A DNA stretch of 64,000 nucleotides, from contig NZ_CP111108.1 of NCBI RefSeq assembly GCF_026314295.1, forward strand, positions 868,001 to 932,000, written 5' to 3'. The notes beneath the pieces are model-generated. The model was not told where the DNA came from. It saw only the letters and a program-made list of their open reading frames with translations, and made no database searches. The DNA comes from Caproicibacterium sp. BJN0003 (GTDB taxonomy: Bacteria > Bacillota > Clostridia > Oscillospirales > Acutalibacteraceae). A program made the translations under genes and the position numbers. Each line of letters begins with the position of its first letter. Positions within the stretch are counted from its first letter, which is position 1. This document shows, in pieces, positions 41,213-49,276 of this stretch.

Positions 41213-41485
41213 AATACTACAATCCTCCTGAAAAATATTTTTATTCCTAATTAAAAAATTATAATCTATCTTAATCAGTAAAATACAGAAAAGTACACAA
41301 ACTGACGGAATCTTATATAATTTTTTTAGAAATATTGAATTAATGCGAAGACCAAAACAAAATCTAATAAAACTCTAGATAATTCCAATAAATACAACTT
41401 TTCTGCATGAAAAATTATAGCTCACTTAAGAGTAAAAAGTCAAGTGGTTTCCAAATCTTAGGAAATGCTTCAAAATTGGTAAATG

Positions 41486-41944
41486 TTAGTAAATATCAAT
41501 CTTATCTTCAATTTTATTAATCACATAATAAGCGGTTCTGTCTGCCGGTTTGATATAGATCTTACAAGAACGAATGGCTCCTTTATGCTTTGATTTAAAA
41601 TCATTTTTACAGCGGGCAATTATATCAGTGCAGGTGTATTGCGTAGTGCCGAATTCCACATAGACTTCTGGAGCCAATGCAGCGGCAGCTTGTTTTTTTG
41701 CTTTGCTGATCGTTTCTTTAGCGACGTTAAGCGCAGGTTCTGTTTTTTCAATCGCTTTTTGTGCGGCTTCTTTTGCTTTTTGCGCAGTTGGCTGCATCTT
41801 ATCCTGCATCTCAGAAATACTTTCCTTTACGGAGGTGACGGTTGGCTCAGCTGCTTTTGAAATACTCTTAGATACTTCATTGATTGCTTTTACGGTATCA
41901 TCTTTTGCTGCTTTGACTGCTGATTTAATTTTACTATTGCTCAT
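41486..41944 (-). CDS. DUF6465 family protein with coiled-coil N-terminus
   Basis: The 152-residue protein has an Ala/Lys/Glu-rich helical N-terminal half (about residues 1-92, AEPTVTSVKESISEM and KAKEAAQKAIEKTEP being typical) and a C-terminal small domain VYVEFGTTQYTCTDIIARCKNDF ... CKIYIKPADRTAYYVIN that defines DUF6465. The ATG at 41944 follows AAAGGA; the ATG at 41953 overlaps that site. No function is known; the family is confined to Clostridia. The 541 bases upstream to 41213 and downstream contain no other gene (41213-41485 shows only AT-rich sequence). Confidence 0.8.
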   Translation of the reverse strand: MSNSKIKSAVKAAKDDTVKAINEVSKSISKAAEPTVTSVKESISEMQDKMQPTAQKAKEAAQKAIEKTEPALNVAKETISKAKKQAAAALAPEVYVEFGTTQYTCTDIIARCKNDFKSKHKGAIRSCKIYIKPADRTAYYVINKIEDKIDIY

Positions 41945-42080
41945 AAGAATCATTCCTTTCTGTATTTTCTAGAGCTTTTTGTGATTTGAGAGAGAATTTC
42001 AGTATCAGTTTGTTCTTTTTATTGAGATATTATTTTAAAAGTTTATAAAAATATAAAGAAATGAAGAAATTGGAAGGAAT

Positions 42081-42584
42081 TTAGACGGATTGATACCAAT
42101 TTAAAACCGGAGTCAGATTTTCCAAACTGACTCGGTCGCCGCCGTGCAGCATCAAATCAAGCATGTCTTCTTCATCAGGTGTTTTATCCTGTTTGGCAGA
42201 AAGCTTTTTCCCAACCGTTTTTGTCATGGTATTCATCATAAATTTATAAATACCGTGCAGGCGATTTAAATTAAATCCGCCTTGTAGAGTAAAGAGAGGC
42301 AGTCCTTCCGGAAGATGGTTATGCTTTTTAACATCCTCCATCTGCGAACCGCTTTTTCCCATTCCGACCACACACACAGCACGAACTTTATATTTTTGGC
42401 AGGCGTGTGAATAGCCTTTAACAGAACCTGCCATCAGCCAACCAAAATAAAGAATTTCAGCGCCGGATTTTAATGCGCTTTCTGCTTCTGTGAGTGAAAA
42501 TACCGGAAGATCGATTTTTTGGCTCATCATTTCAGCATATTCTTTTGTAAATCCAGAGTTTGAGGTATACACAATTGCATCCAT
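42081..42584 (-). CDS. Flavodoxin-domain protein
   Basis: The 167-residue protein begins with a flavodoxin-type phosphate-binding loop, VYTSNSGFTKEYAEMM (residues 5-20), followed by YFGWLMAGSVKGY (about residues 46-58), where a flavin ring would rest. The C-terminal part (from about residue 105) is helical and similar to protoporphyrinogen-oxidase (HemG-like) flavodoxins of Clostridia. It likely binds FMN in the cytosol. It lies one base after the AlkD-like gene, and the Nudix gene overlaps the latter, so three genes are cotranscribed without an obvious functional link. Confidence 0.82.
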   Translation of the reverse strand: MDAIVYTSNSGFTKEYAEMMSQKIDLPVFSLTEAESALKSGAEILYFGWLMAGSVKGYSHACQKYKVRAVCVVGMGKSGSQMEDVKKHNHLPEGLPLFTLQGGFNLNRLHGIYKFMMNTMTKTVGKKLSAKQDKTPDEEDMLDLMLHGGDRVSLENLTPVLNWYQSV

Positions 42585-42585
42585 C

Positions 42586-43302
42586 TTAGATTCCTCCTGA
42601 CTTTTTAGGTAGTTTTACTTTCAACGTTCGCAGATAAGCTTTCTGTTCATCTGTGATTCGGTAACTCTCAACTGCTTTTTGAATTGCCTTGTTATGTGTC
42701 CATGGTTCCAGCCTGTACTGCTCAAGATAGGGAAGAGTCGTTTTGTACTGTTTTGCAAGTGCCGTTGCAAAATACCATGCAATCATCATATTGACATAAT
42801 ATTCCTGCGACTTTATTTTAGCAGGCAATTCAAGATATTCCGGCTGAAATTTGTCATCCAGATAAAAGCACATCAGCATTTCAATCCCGAAACGAATCGT
42901 ATAAGTTTGATCCGATTGAATCCATTTTTTGATCTGACAGAGCAATTCCGCTAAATGTTTTTGAAAAATTTTAGGAGTCATCAAGTCACAGGTTGCCCAG
43001 TTGTCTACATAGGGAAGAAAGGCATCTAATGCACGGATACAGGCTTCATAGTCTTTCATTCGTTCAATCAAAAATCCATGCAGATTGTTTTCTTCGTAAT
43101 ATTTGTGAGGAAGGGTTTTCAAAAACACTTCAGCCTCCGGTTGTTTGGAAAACGCTGCGGCAAATTTTCGAAGCTGAGGGGTGCGTACACCGATGATCGT
43201 TTCTTTTTTGATCGTTGGAGTCAGCTTTGCTTGAAAGTCTCTATATTTTAAATCCTGCATCTTAAAAAGCTCAGACTGTACTTCCGTTTTTGAATCCTTC
43301 AT
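42586..43302 (-). CDS. AlkD-like DNA alkylation repair protein
   Basis: The 238-residue all-helical protein has the ALK/HEAT-like repeat fold of AlkD DNA glycosylases: the N-terminal GVRTPQLRKFAAAF (about residues 38-51), FLPYVDNWATCDLM (about residues 94-107, with the catalytic Asp in NWATCD), and MMIAWYFATALAKQ (about residues 174-187). It probably excises positively charged alkylated bases. It overlaps the Nudix hydrolase gene by 32 bases, giving a small DNA/nucleotide hygiene unit. Confidence 0.9.
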   Translation of the reverse strand: MKDSKTEVQSELFKMQDLKYRDFQAKLTPTIKKETIIGVRTPQLRKFAAAFSKQPEAEVFLKTLPHKYYEENNLHGFLIERMKDYEACIRALDAFLPYVDNWATCDLMTPKIFQKHLAELLCQIKKWIQSDQTYTIRFGIEMLMCFYLDDKFQPEYLELPAKIKSQEYYVNMMIAWYFATALAKQYKTTLPYLEQYRLEPWTHNKAIQKAVESYRITDEQKAYLRTLKVKLPKKSGGI

Positions 43303-43687
43303 TTTTTGTTTCCTCCATGATCCTTTTCAGAATTGGCCGATCTGCCGGACAGAATGGAAAGCCGGTTATTTCCTCCGGAGCAATCCAGCAAAGGTCATTG
43401 TGCTCTAAAAGCTTCGGGGTACCCTCTTTTATGGTGCAGGAAAACAATGTCAAATGAATTGTCATATCCGGATAGGAGTGCGTGGTTTCCATAAACTGCT
43501 CGCCGACGGAAACCGTAATGGCAAGTTCTTCCTGACATTCGCGGATGAGTGCCTGCGGTTTGGTTTCTCCCGGCTCTACTTTTCCACCGACAAATTCCCA
43601 AAGTAATCCCCGTGCTTTATTTTTAGGCCGCTGGCAGATCATCAATCGGTTTTTGTCCCAAATCAGTGCGGCGACAACTTCGGTCAT
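43271..43687 (-). CDS. Nudix hydrolase (MutT/8-oxo-dGTP diphosphatase-like)
   Basis: The 138-residue protein has an intact Nudix box GGKVEPGETKPQALIRECQEEL (about residues 32-53), with the metal-binding REcqEE core, and the MutT-like surroundings WDKNRLMICQRPKNK and LWEFVG. It likely hydrolyses oxidised or non-canonical nucleoside triphosphates. It heads the Nudix-AlkD-flavodoxin unit, divergent from the thiamine operon. The 190-base gap to the riboswitch contains no gene. Confidence 0.9.
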   Translation of the reverse strand: MTEVVAALIWDKNRLMICQRPKNKARGLLWEFVGGKVEPGETKPQALIRECQEELAITVSVGEQFMETTHSYPDMTIHLTLFSCTIKEGTPKLLEHNDLCWIAPEEITGFPFCPADRPILKRIMEETKNEGFKNGSTV

Positions 43688-43879
43688 ATTTCATCACCTG
43701 AAATCTTTTGAGAATTAAGCTCAATTTTGATTCTTCCTTTTTGATTATTATAACTGATTCCAATTGCTTTTGAAAGAAAAACCTCATGCTTTTTGGTAAA
43801 TTTTGTATGATAAAAAAATGGCTGCATTTTGAGAAACTTGTATTTTGACAAAATATGTGTTATTATTCTAACGAAATAA

Positions 43880-43968
43880 AAGGGGAGCTCACTAAAGTGG
43901 GCTGAGAGTAAGCAGATTCGCTTTGACCCTAGAACCTGATTTGGGTAATGCCAACGTAGGGACATGTA
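43880..43968 (+). promoter_or_regulatory. TPP riboswitch controlling thiM-thiE-HAD-thiD-cytX
   Basis: The plus strand shows GGGGAGC, GGGCTGAGAG, GACCCT, AGAACCTGAT and TGGGTAATGCCAACGTAGGGA, the conserved TPP aptamer core. A terminator follows at 43986, before the thiM start, giving transcriptional attenuation by thiamine pyrophosphate. Confidence 0.97.
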
Positions 43969-43985
43969 CAGAAATGTTTTATGTG

Positions 43986-44020
43986 GCAGTATCCTCTTTT
44001 GCAGGTACTGCTTTTCTTTT
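43986..44020 (+). terminator. Riboswitch expression-platform terminator
   Basis: GCAGTATCC (43986-43994) pairs with GGTACTGC (44104-type position 44004-44011, one bulged base) and is followed by TTTTCTTTT. It lies 40 bases before the thiM ATG. Confidence 0.75.
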
Positions 44021-44059
44021 GTCCATTTTCCCCAAATCATAAAGAAAGAGGCAAATTAT

Positions 44060-44890
44060 ATGAACGGCACAATGAAAATGATGCTTGACAATGTCAGAAA
44101 AAACACTCCGCTTATTCATAATATTACAAATTATGTCACGGTAAATGATGTAGCAAATGTACTGCTTGCCTGCGGAGGTTCTCCAATTATGTCTGATGAT
44201 GAAGGCGAAGTGGAAGAAATTACTTCGATCTGCGGAGGGCTGAATATCAACATCGGCACATTGAATCACAATACAATTTCTTCTATGTTTTTAGCGGGCA
44301 AAAAAGCCAATGAATTAAAACATATTGTCCTTTTGGACCCAGTTGGTGCCGGTGCCAGTTCTCTTAGAACAAATACTGCGTCGGCGCTATTAAAACAGAT
44401 TCACTTTGATGCGGTGCGGGGCAATATTTCAGAAATCAAAGCACTTTATTTAGGAGACAGCACCACAAGAGGCGTGGATGCCAGTTCTGTGGATGCGGTA
44501 ACGGAACAAAATCTTGATTCGGCCGTGGAGATGGTAAAATCTTTTGCCGTACAGTTTGGTTGTATTTCTGCTGTTACCGGAGCCATTGACCTAGTAAGTG
44601 ATGGAAAACGCTGCTATGTGATTCGAAATGGCAGACCGGAAATGAGCCGTATCACGGGAACCGGATGTCAGCTTTCAGGGATAATGACCGCATTCCTTGT
44701 AGCAAATAAAGAGCAGAAATTAGATGCAGCGGCAGCGGCAGTATGCATGATGGGACTTGCCGGAGAAATAGGTTGGAAAAACATGTTGCCGAGCGATGGA
44801 AATTCCACTTACCGCAATCGGATTATTGATGCGGTCTGCCAAATGACAGGAGAAAAATTAGAAGAGGGAGCAAAATATGAAATTCGATAA
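44060..44890 (+). CDS. thiM: Hydroxyethylthiazole kinase
   Basis: The 276-residue ribokinase-fold enzyme phosphorylates 4-methyl-5-hydroxyethylthiazole, salvaging the thiazole half of thiamine. Clear family parts are TPLIHNITNYVTVNDVANVLLACGGSPIM (about residues 14-42), DPVGAGASSLR (about residues 93-103), RGNISEI (about residues 117-123) and the catalytic GTGCQLSG (about residues 202-209). The ATG at 44060 follows AAGAGG; an in-frame extension reaching back into the riboswitch is not credible. It is first in the operon and overlaps thiE by 14 bases. Confidence 0.96.
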   Translation: MNGTMKMMLDNVRKNTPLIHNITNYVTVNDVANVLLACGGSPIMSDDEGEVEEITSICGGLNINIGTLNHNTISSMFLAGKKANELKHIVLLDPVGAGASSLRTNTASALLKQIHFDAVRGNISEIKALYLGDSTTRGVDASSVDAVTEQNLDSAVEMVKSFAVQFGCISAVTGAIDLVSDGKRCYVIRNGRPEMSRITGTGCQLSGIMTAFLVANKEQKLDAAAAAVCMMGLAGEIGWKNMLPSDGNSTYRNRIIDAVCQMTGEKLEEGAKYEIR

Positions 44891-45518
44891 AGCAAGTTTG
44901 CTTTTGTATGCCGTAACAGATCGCAGATGGCTAAATGGGGAGACGCTTTTAAGTCAGGCAGAAAAGGCCTTAAAAGGCGGAGCGACCTTTTTGCAGCTTC
45001 GGGAAAAGATACTTCGGGAAGACAACTTTCGTACAGAAGCATTAGAGATGAAAGAACTTTGCAAAAAATATAAAGTTCCTTTTGTGTTGGACGATAATGT
45101 AGATCTTGCCATTGAGGTTCATGCAGATGGAGTTCATGTTGGTCAAAGTGATATGAACGCGGGGATTGTACGAAAGAAATTAGGACCTGATAAGATTCTT
45201 GGAGTATCTGCAGAGACAGTTGAAGAAGCAATTATTGCCCAAAAGCAAGGCGCAGATTACTTAGGGGTAGGGGCAGTGTTTTCTACCGGTACAAAAAAGG
45301 ATGCAGACAATGTGAGTTATGAAACACTCAAGGCGATCTGCAGTGCCGTATCAATCCCTGTGATTGCGATCGGTGGCATCACTGCACAGAATGTTTTAGA
45401 ACTTAAAGGTAGTCGTATTGATGGGGTAGCTGTTGTCAGCGCGATTTTTGCGCAGCCGGATATTGAAGAAGCAACAAAAACGCTTAAAGATGCAGTTAGA
45501 AAGGCTCTGGAATTATGA
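44877..45518 (+). CDS. thiE: Thiamine-phosphate synthase
   Basis: The 213-residue TIM-barrel enzyme joins HMP-diphosphate and thiazole phosphate to thiamine monophosphate. Marks are GGATFLQLREK (about residues 32-42), VDLAIEVHADGVHVGQSD (about residues 76-93), the GVSAETVEEA and GVGAVFSTGTKKDA segments and IPVIAIGGI (about residues 160-168). It is coupled to thiM upstream and overlaps the HAD gene by four bases. Confidence 0.96.
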   Translation: MKFDKASLLLYAVTDRRWLNGETLLSQAEKALKGGATFLQLREKILREDNFRTEALEMKELCKKYKVPFVLDDNVDLAIEVHADGVHVGQSDMNAGIVRKKLGPDKILGVSAETVEEAIIAQKQGADYLGVGAVFSTGTKKDADNVSYETLKAICSAVSIPVIAIGGITAQNVLELKGSRIDGVAVVSAIFAQPDIEEATKTLKDAVRKALEL

Positions 45519-46174
45519 TACGCGGAGCGATTTTTGATATGGACGGAACGCTGCTCGATACGATGCCCTTCTGGGATGATGCCGGAGAAATTTATCTAAA
45601 AGGTCTTAATGTGCAGGCTGAGCCTTCTCTTGGAAAGAAATTATTTTGCATGACGATGGAGCAGGCAGCGGAATACTTAAAACATACTTATTCGTTACCG
45701 TTTACTCCTGAGAAAATTATAGAAGGAATCAATGGGACAGTAAGGGATTTTTATCAAAAGAGCGCAGCGCTAAAAGCAAATGTACCGGAATTTTTAAAAC
45801 AGCTGACCAAAAGGAACATCAAACTCGTTTTGGCAACTGTAACCGAACGGGAACTTGCCGAGGCTGCGCTTTCACGCTGTGGAATTCTGAATGATTTTGA
45901 CTTTGTGATGACCGATGCTGAGGCGGGAGCGGGGAAAGACAGACCTGATATTTATCTCAAAGCTGCCGAAAAGATCGGGACCGCTCCTATGGAGACACTG
46001 GTATTTGAAGATGCGCTGTATGCCGCTAAAACAGCAAAAGCGGCGGGGTTTTGTACCGTGGGCGTATACGACAAAGTAAGTCGTGATGACCAGCAGGAAC
46101 TACAGAGCATTTGCGATTATTACATTAGAAATTTTAGAGATTTTGATTCATTTGAAACAAAACTTCTAAAATAA
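45515..46174 (+). CDS. HAD-family phosphatase in the thiamine operon
   Basis: The 219-residue protein is a HAD hydrolase of the beta-phosphoglucomutase-like group: FDMDGTLLDTM (residues 7-17, nucleophile D8 and acid D10), a helical cap, LVLATVTERE (motif II Thr, about residues 107-116), a Lys in GKDRPDIY (motif III) and VFEDALYAAKTAKAAG (motif IV, about residues 168-183). Its overlap with thiE within a TPP-switched operon suggests it dephosphorylates a thiamine intermediate, for example thiamine monophosphate or HMP phosphate; this is inference. Confidence 0.85.
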   Translation: MIRGAIFDMDGTLLDTMPFWDDAGEIYLKGLNVQAEPSLGKKLFCMTMEQAAEYLKHTYSLPFTPEKIIEGINGTVRDFYQKSAALKANVPEFLKQLTKRNIKLVLATVTERELAEAALSRCGILNDFDFVMTDAEAGAGKDRPDIYLKAAEKIGTAPMETLVFEDALYAAKTAKAAGFCTVGVYDKVSRDDQQELQSICDYYIRNFRDFDSFETKLLK

Positions 46175-46179
46175 TAAAA

Positions 46180-46216
46180 TAGCGGCAAACCGGGGGCACC
46201 ACCTTTTGTCGCTCAA
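46180..46216 (+). repeat. Intercistronic hairpin between the HAD gene and thiD
   Basis: AGCGGCAAA pairs with TTTGTCGCT (one G-T pair) around a C- and G-rich loop and is not followed by a T-run. It may stabilise or punctuate the mRNA rather than terminate it. Confidence 0.4.
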
Positions 46217-46242
46217 TAAAATTAACGCTGAAAAGGAGAATT

Positions 46243-47052
46243 ATGATGAGAACAGCATTAACAATCGCCGGAAGCGATTCCAGCGGAGGCGCCGGTATTC
46301 AAGCGGATATCAAAACCATGACGCTAAATGGCGTATTTGCCATGAGCGCGATTACGGCTTTGACAGCCCAGAACACAACCGGCGTACAGGGAATTTTTGA
46401 AGTGAGTCCTGAGTTTTTGAAAGAGCAGATAGACAGTATCTTTACGGATATACGGCCTGATGCTGTAAAAATTGGTATGGTAGCTTCTTCTGCTCTGATT
46501 GAAGTGATTGCCGAGCGGCTGCAGTTTTATAAAGCTCAGAAAATTGTAGTTGATCCTGTTATGGTATCTACAAGCGGTTCAAAGCTGATTTCGGATGATG
46601 CAGTGGCCACTTTAAAAGCAAAGCTTCTGCCGCTTGCAACTGTATTAACTCCGAATATCCCAGAAGCAGAGACCCTGTCGGGACAAAAGATTTCGTCTCC
46701 TCAGGAGATGGTAACGGCTGCAAAAATGATCAGTGAAACTTATTCATGCGCTGTGTTGTGCAAAGGCGGACATCGATTAAATGATGCCAATGATCTTTTA
46801 TATCGGAACGGTGAATATCAGTGGTTTAAAGGGAAACGGATCAACAATCCGAACACCCATGGAACAGGTTGTACACTCTCGAGTGCGATTGCAGCGAATC
46901 TCGCAAAAGGATACGATTTGAATCAATCAGTCAGCAAGGCGAAAGCTTATCTTTCCGGTGCACTTAGTGCAATGCTGAATCTTGGAAGGGGAAGCGGGCC
47001 AATGGATCACGCTTTCGACTTACAGTCTGCTTATCGGGAGGAGAAAGTCTGA
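46243..47052 (+). CDS. thiD: Bifunctional HMP kinase / HMP-phosphate kinase
   Basis: The 269-residue ribokinase-fold enzyme phosphorylates 4-amino-5-hydroxymethyl-2-methylpyrimidine twice. Typical segments are LTIAGSDSSGGAGIQADIKTM (about residues 6-26), VKIGMVAS (about residues 75-82), VVDPVMVSTSG (about residues 98-108), LTPNIPEAETLSG and the catalytic THGTGCTLSSAIAANLA (about residues 206-222). Two adjacent ATG codons follow AAGGAG. It ends on the first base of cytX. Confidence 0.95.
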   Translation: MMRTALTIAGSDSSGGAGIQADIKTMTLNGVFAMSAITALTAQNTTGVQGIFEVSPEFLKEQIDSIFTDIRPDAVKIGMVASSALIEVIAERLQFYKAQKIVVDPVMVSTSGSKLISDDAVATLKAKLLPLATVLTPNIPEAETLSGQKISSPQEMVTAAKMISETYSCAVLCKGGHRLNDANDLLYRNGEYQWFKGKRINNPNTHGTGCTLSSAIAANLAKGYDLNQSVSKAKAYLSGALSAMLNLGRGSGPMDHAFDLQSAYREEKV

Positions 47053-48218
47053 TGAAGAAAACTTCGACTTTTCAAAATAGTTTAATTTGGTTTGGTGCCG
47101 GAGTTTCCATCGCAGAAATTTTGACCGGTACCTATTTTGCACCGCTGGGATTTTTAAAAGGACTGCTCGCAATTATTATTGGTCATGTGATCGGCTGCAG
47201 CATGCTGTTTTTTGCAGGATTGATTGGCGGGCGCAGCAAACGAAGTGCCATGGGAACAGTTGGGCTTAGCTTTGGAAAAATCGGCGGATTGTTTTTTGCA
47301 GCTTTAAATATTCTGCAGTTGGTCGGCTGGACAGCGATTATGATCTATGATGGTGCTTTGGCGGCAAATGGAGTTGTCGGTTCCGGAGCATGGGTATGGT
47401 GTGTTGTCATCGGTGGGCTAATCCTTGTGTGGATTGCTGTTGGAATCGAAAATCTTGGCTGGATCAACAAAATTGCAATGACAGCACTCTTTATCTTAAC
47501 GATCGTTTTGTGCTTTGTGATTTTTCAGAATCAGTTTCCGTCGGCGGAATCAACGGAAACGATTACATTTGGAGCAGCCGTTGAGCTTGCTGTAGCAATG
47601 CCTATTTCGTGGCTTCCATTGATTTCAGATTATACGCGCGAGGCCGAGAAGCCGTTTTCGGCAACTTTGGTGAGTACGCTTACTTATGCCTTTGTAAGTT
47701 TCTGGATGTATGTCATTGGAATGGGAGCAGCAATTTTCACCGGCAAATCAGATATTGCTTCTATCATGGTGAAAGCAGGGCTTGGGATAGCAGCACTGCT
47801 CATTTTAATTTTATCTACCGTGACGACTACTTTTCTGGATGCGTGGAGCGCAGGAATATCCGCGGAAACGTTGTCAAAAAAGATAAATGGAAAATATGCC
47901 GCTATGGTCGTTGCAGTGATTGGAACTGTTTGTGCAATTTTGTTCCCAATGGATAATATTACTGATTTTCTTTATCTGATTGGGTCCGTATTTGTTCCAA
48001 TGATTGCCGTGCAGATTGCGGATTACTTCATACTGAAACGGGATTGTGGAGAAAGCAGACTGGATATGGTCAATGGGATCATATGGCTTGTTGGATTCAT
48101 TTTTTATCGTTTCCTTATGATGGTTGATATTCCGGTTGGGTGTACTTTGCCGGATACAGTAGCTACGATGCTTCTTTGTATCATTGTGCGTAAAATTTTA
48201 GATAGAAAAGTTGATTAA
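47052..48218 (+). CDS. cytX: Putative hydroxymethylpyrimidine transporter CytX (NCS1 family)
   Basis: The 388-residue protein has about eleven to twelve helices of the nucleobase:cation symporter-1 family. The N-terminal WFGAGVSIAEILTGTYFAPLGFLKG (about residues 13-37) and the middle SWLPLISDYTREAEKPFSATLVS (about residues 184-206) are the CytX form. CytX proteins recur behind TPP riboswitches and are thought to import the pyrimidine moiety, which ThiD then traps by phosphorylation. GGGAGGAGA precedes the ATG. Confidence 0.93.
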   Translation: MKKTSTFQNSLIWFGAGVSIAEILTGTYFAPLGFLKGLLAIIIGHVIGCSMLFFAGLIGGRSKRSAMGTVGLSFGKIGGLFFAALNILQLVGWTAIMIYDGALAANGVVGSGAWVWCVVIGGLILVWIAVGIENLGWINKIAMTALFILTIVLCFVIFQNQFPSAESTETITFGAAVELAVAMPISWLPLISDYTREAEKPFSATLVSTLTYAFVSFWMYVIGMGAAIFTGKSDIASIMVKAGLGIAALLILILSTVTTTFLDAWSAGISAETLSKKINGKYAAMVVAVIGTVCAILFPMDNITDFLYLIGSVFVPMIAVQIADYFILKRDCGESRLDMVNGIIWLVGFIFYRFLMMVDIPVGCTLPDTVATMLLCIIVRKILDRKVD

Positions 48219-48350
48219 AAATCAAATGCGATTTGTTTTGATCCGTGTTGCTGCTTTTTAGCGGTCGTTTTTTCAGAGGTTCCTATTTATTCTTTATCGT
48301 AAAAAATAGAGCTTTTGGTTATACTAATTACGATAAAGAGGTGAATCCTT

Positions 48351-48491
48351 ATGGAGAAAGGAAAAAATAAAACAGATTTAAAGAGCAATGCGGAAAATAC
48401 GGAAAACCCTAATCGGTCGACTCATGTTAAAAATCAAAATGAAGAACACAATACCAAAAAAGTGGCTCTTGGGCCTAATACAAAACGTTAG
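48351..48491 (+). CDS. 46-aa hydrophilic small protein, unknown
   Basis: The frame starts at an ATG seven bases after AAAGAGGTGA, encodes 46 residues (MEKGKNKTDLKSN ... VALGPNTKR) and ends at TAG, directly followed by an intrinsic terminator. Lys, Asn, Glu and Thr make up most of it; no hydrophobic stretch, no cysteine. A possible -10 box TATACTA (48320-48326) lies upstream. The composition recalls minor small acid-soluble spore proteins such as SspN or SspP, and the organism forms spores, but no homology can be claimed. The complete small transcription unit is what makes it credible. Confidence 0.65.
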   Translation: MEKGKNKTDLKSNAENTENPNRSTHVKNQNEEHNTKKVALGPNTKR

Positions 48492-48495
48492 GTAA

Positions 48496-48533
48496 AAAGG
48501 AAGGCAGAGTAAATAAAACTCTGCCTTCCTTTA
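48496..48533 (+). terminator. Terminator of the 46-aa gene
   Basis: AAGGAAGGCAGAGT (48497-48510) pairs perfectly with ACTCTGCCTTCCTT (48518-48531) around a seven-base loop, five bases after the small-protein stop. Confidence 0.85.
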
Positions 48534-48606
48534 ATAATATTTTAGTTATATTAATATTTTAGAAATAAATTGCATATATTCTTTATGATGTTGGGAGGGG
48601 ACTTTT

Positions 48607-49089
48607 ATGAAATCAAAAACGCTGTATATTCGTTGGAAGCCTTTAATCATTAGTTTGTTGATTAGTGTTGGAACAGGAGCTGTTTCAGGCTTTTTAACCC
48701 AGAGTAATACTTTTATTTTTCAAAATATAAAAAAACCTCCGCTAGCGCCGCCTGGCGCACTTTTTCCGATTGTATGGACGGTGCTATATATTTTGATGGG
48801 CATTTCCGCTTATATGATATATACTGCTGACTATGAAGAAAAGAGCCGGGCTCTCTGGATTTATGGAATACAGTTGGCAATCAACTTCTTTTGGACAATT
48901 ATCTTTTTTAATCTGCGGAATTATCTGTTTGCGTTTATTTGGCTTCTTTTGCTTTGGGTATCGGTATTGTTTATGCTGACAGAATTTCGTAAAATCAATA
49001 AACTTGCGGCGCAGCTGCAAATTCCATATTTTATTTGGATTACTTTTGCAGCTTACTTAAGCGCTGGAATTTGGCTTTTGAATCGTTAA
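48607..49089 (+). CDS. TspO/MBR-family membrane protein
   Basis: The 160-residue protein has five helices and the TspO pattern: KKPPLAPPGALFPIVWTVLYILMGISAYMIY (about residues 41-71), the aromatic-rich INFFWTIIFFNLRNYLFAFIWLLLLW (about residues 92-117) and the final YFIWITFAAYLSAGIWLLNR. TspO proteins bind porphyrins and related ligands in the membrane. GGGAGGGGA lies before the ATG. It is alone, between the 46-aa gene and the FMN-binding protein gene. Confidence 0.93.
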   Translation: MKSKTLYIRWKPLIISLLISVGTGAVSGFLTQSNTFIFQNIKKPPLAPPGALFPIVWTVLYILMGISAYMIYTADYEEKSRALWIYGIQLAINFFWTIIFFNLRNYLFAFIWLLLLWVSVLFMLTEFRKINKLAAQLQIPYFIWITFAAYLSAGIWLLNR

Positions 49090-49276
49090 GCGTTTAAAAT
49101 CTTGACTGGAGCATCGTTAAAAGACAATCATAAGGGATAGAAATCCGTGCTGGCTTTTTGTCGGCACGGATTTTATTTTTAGCAACAAATAAAAACCCAG
49201 TTGTTTTTTAGACAAAATTATGATATTATATACAAAATAAAAGAAAAAATTAAATATAAACTGGGAGAATATTACA

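Noticed and set aside
43964-44059. N-terminal extension of thiM into the riboswitch
   Set aside because: The in-frame codons lie in the expression platform and terminator; the ATG at 44060 has the ribosome binding site and matches family length.
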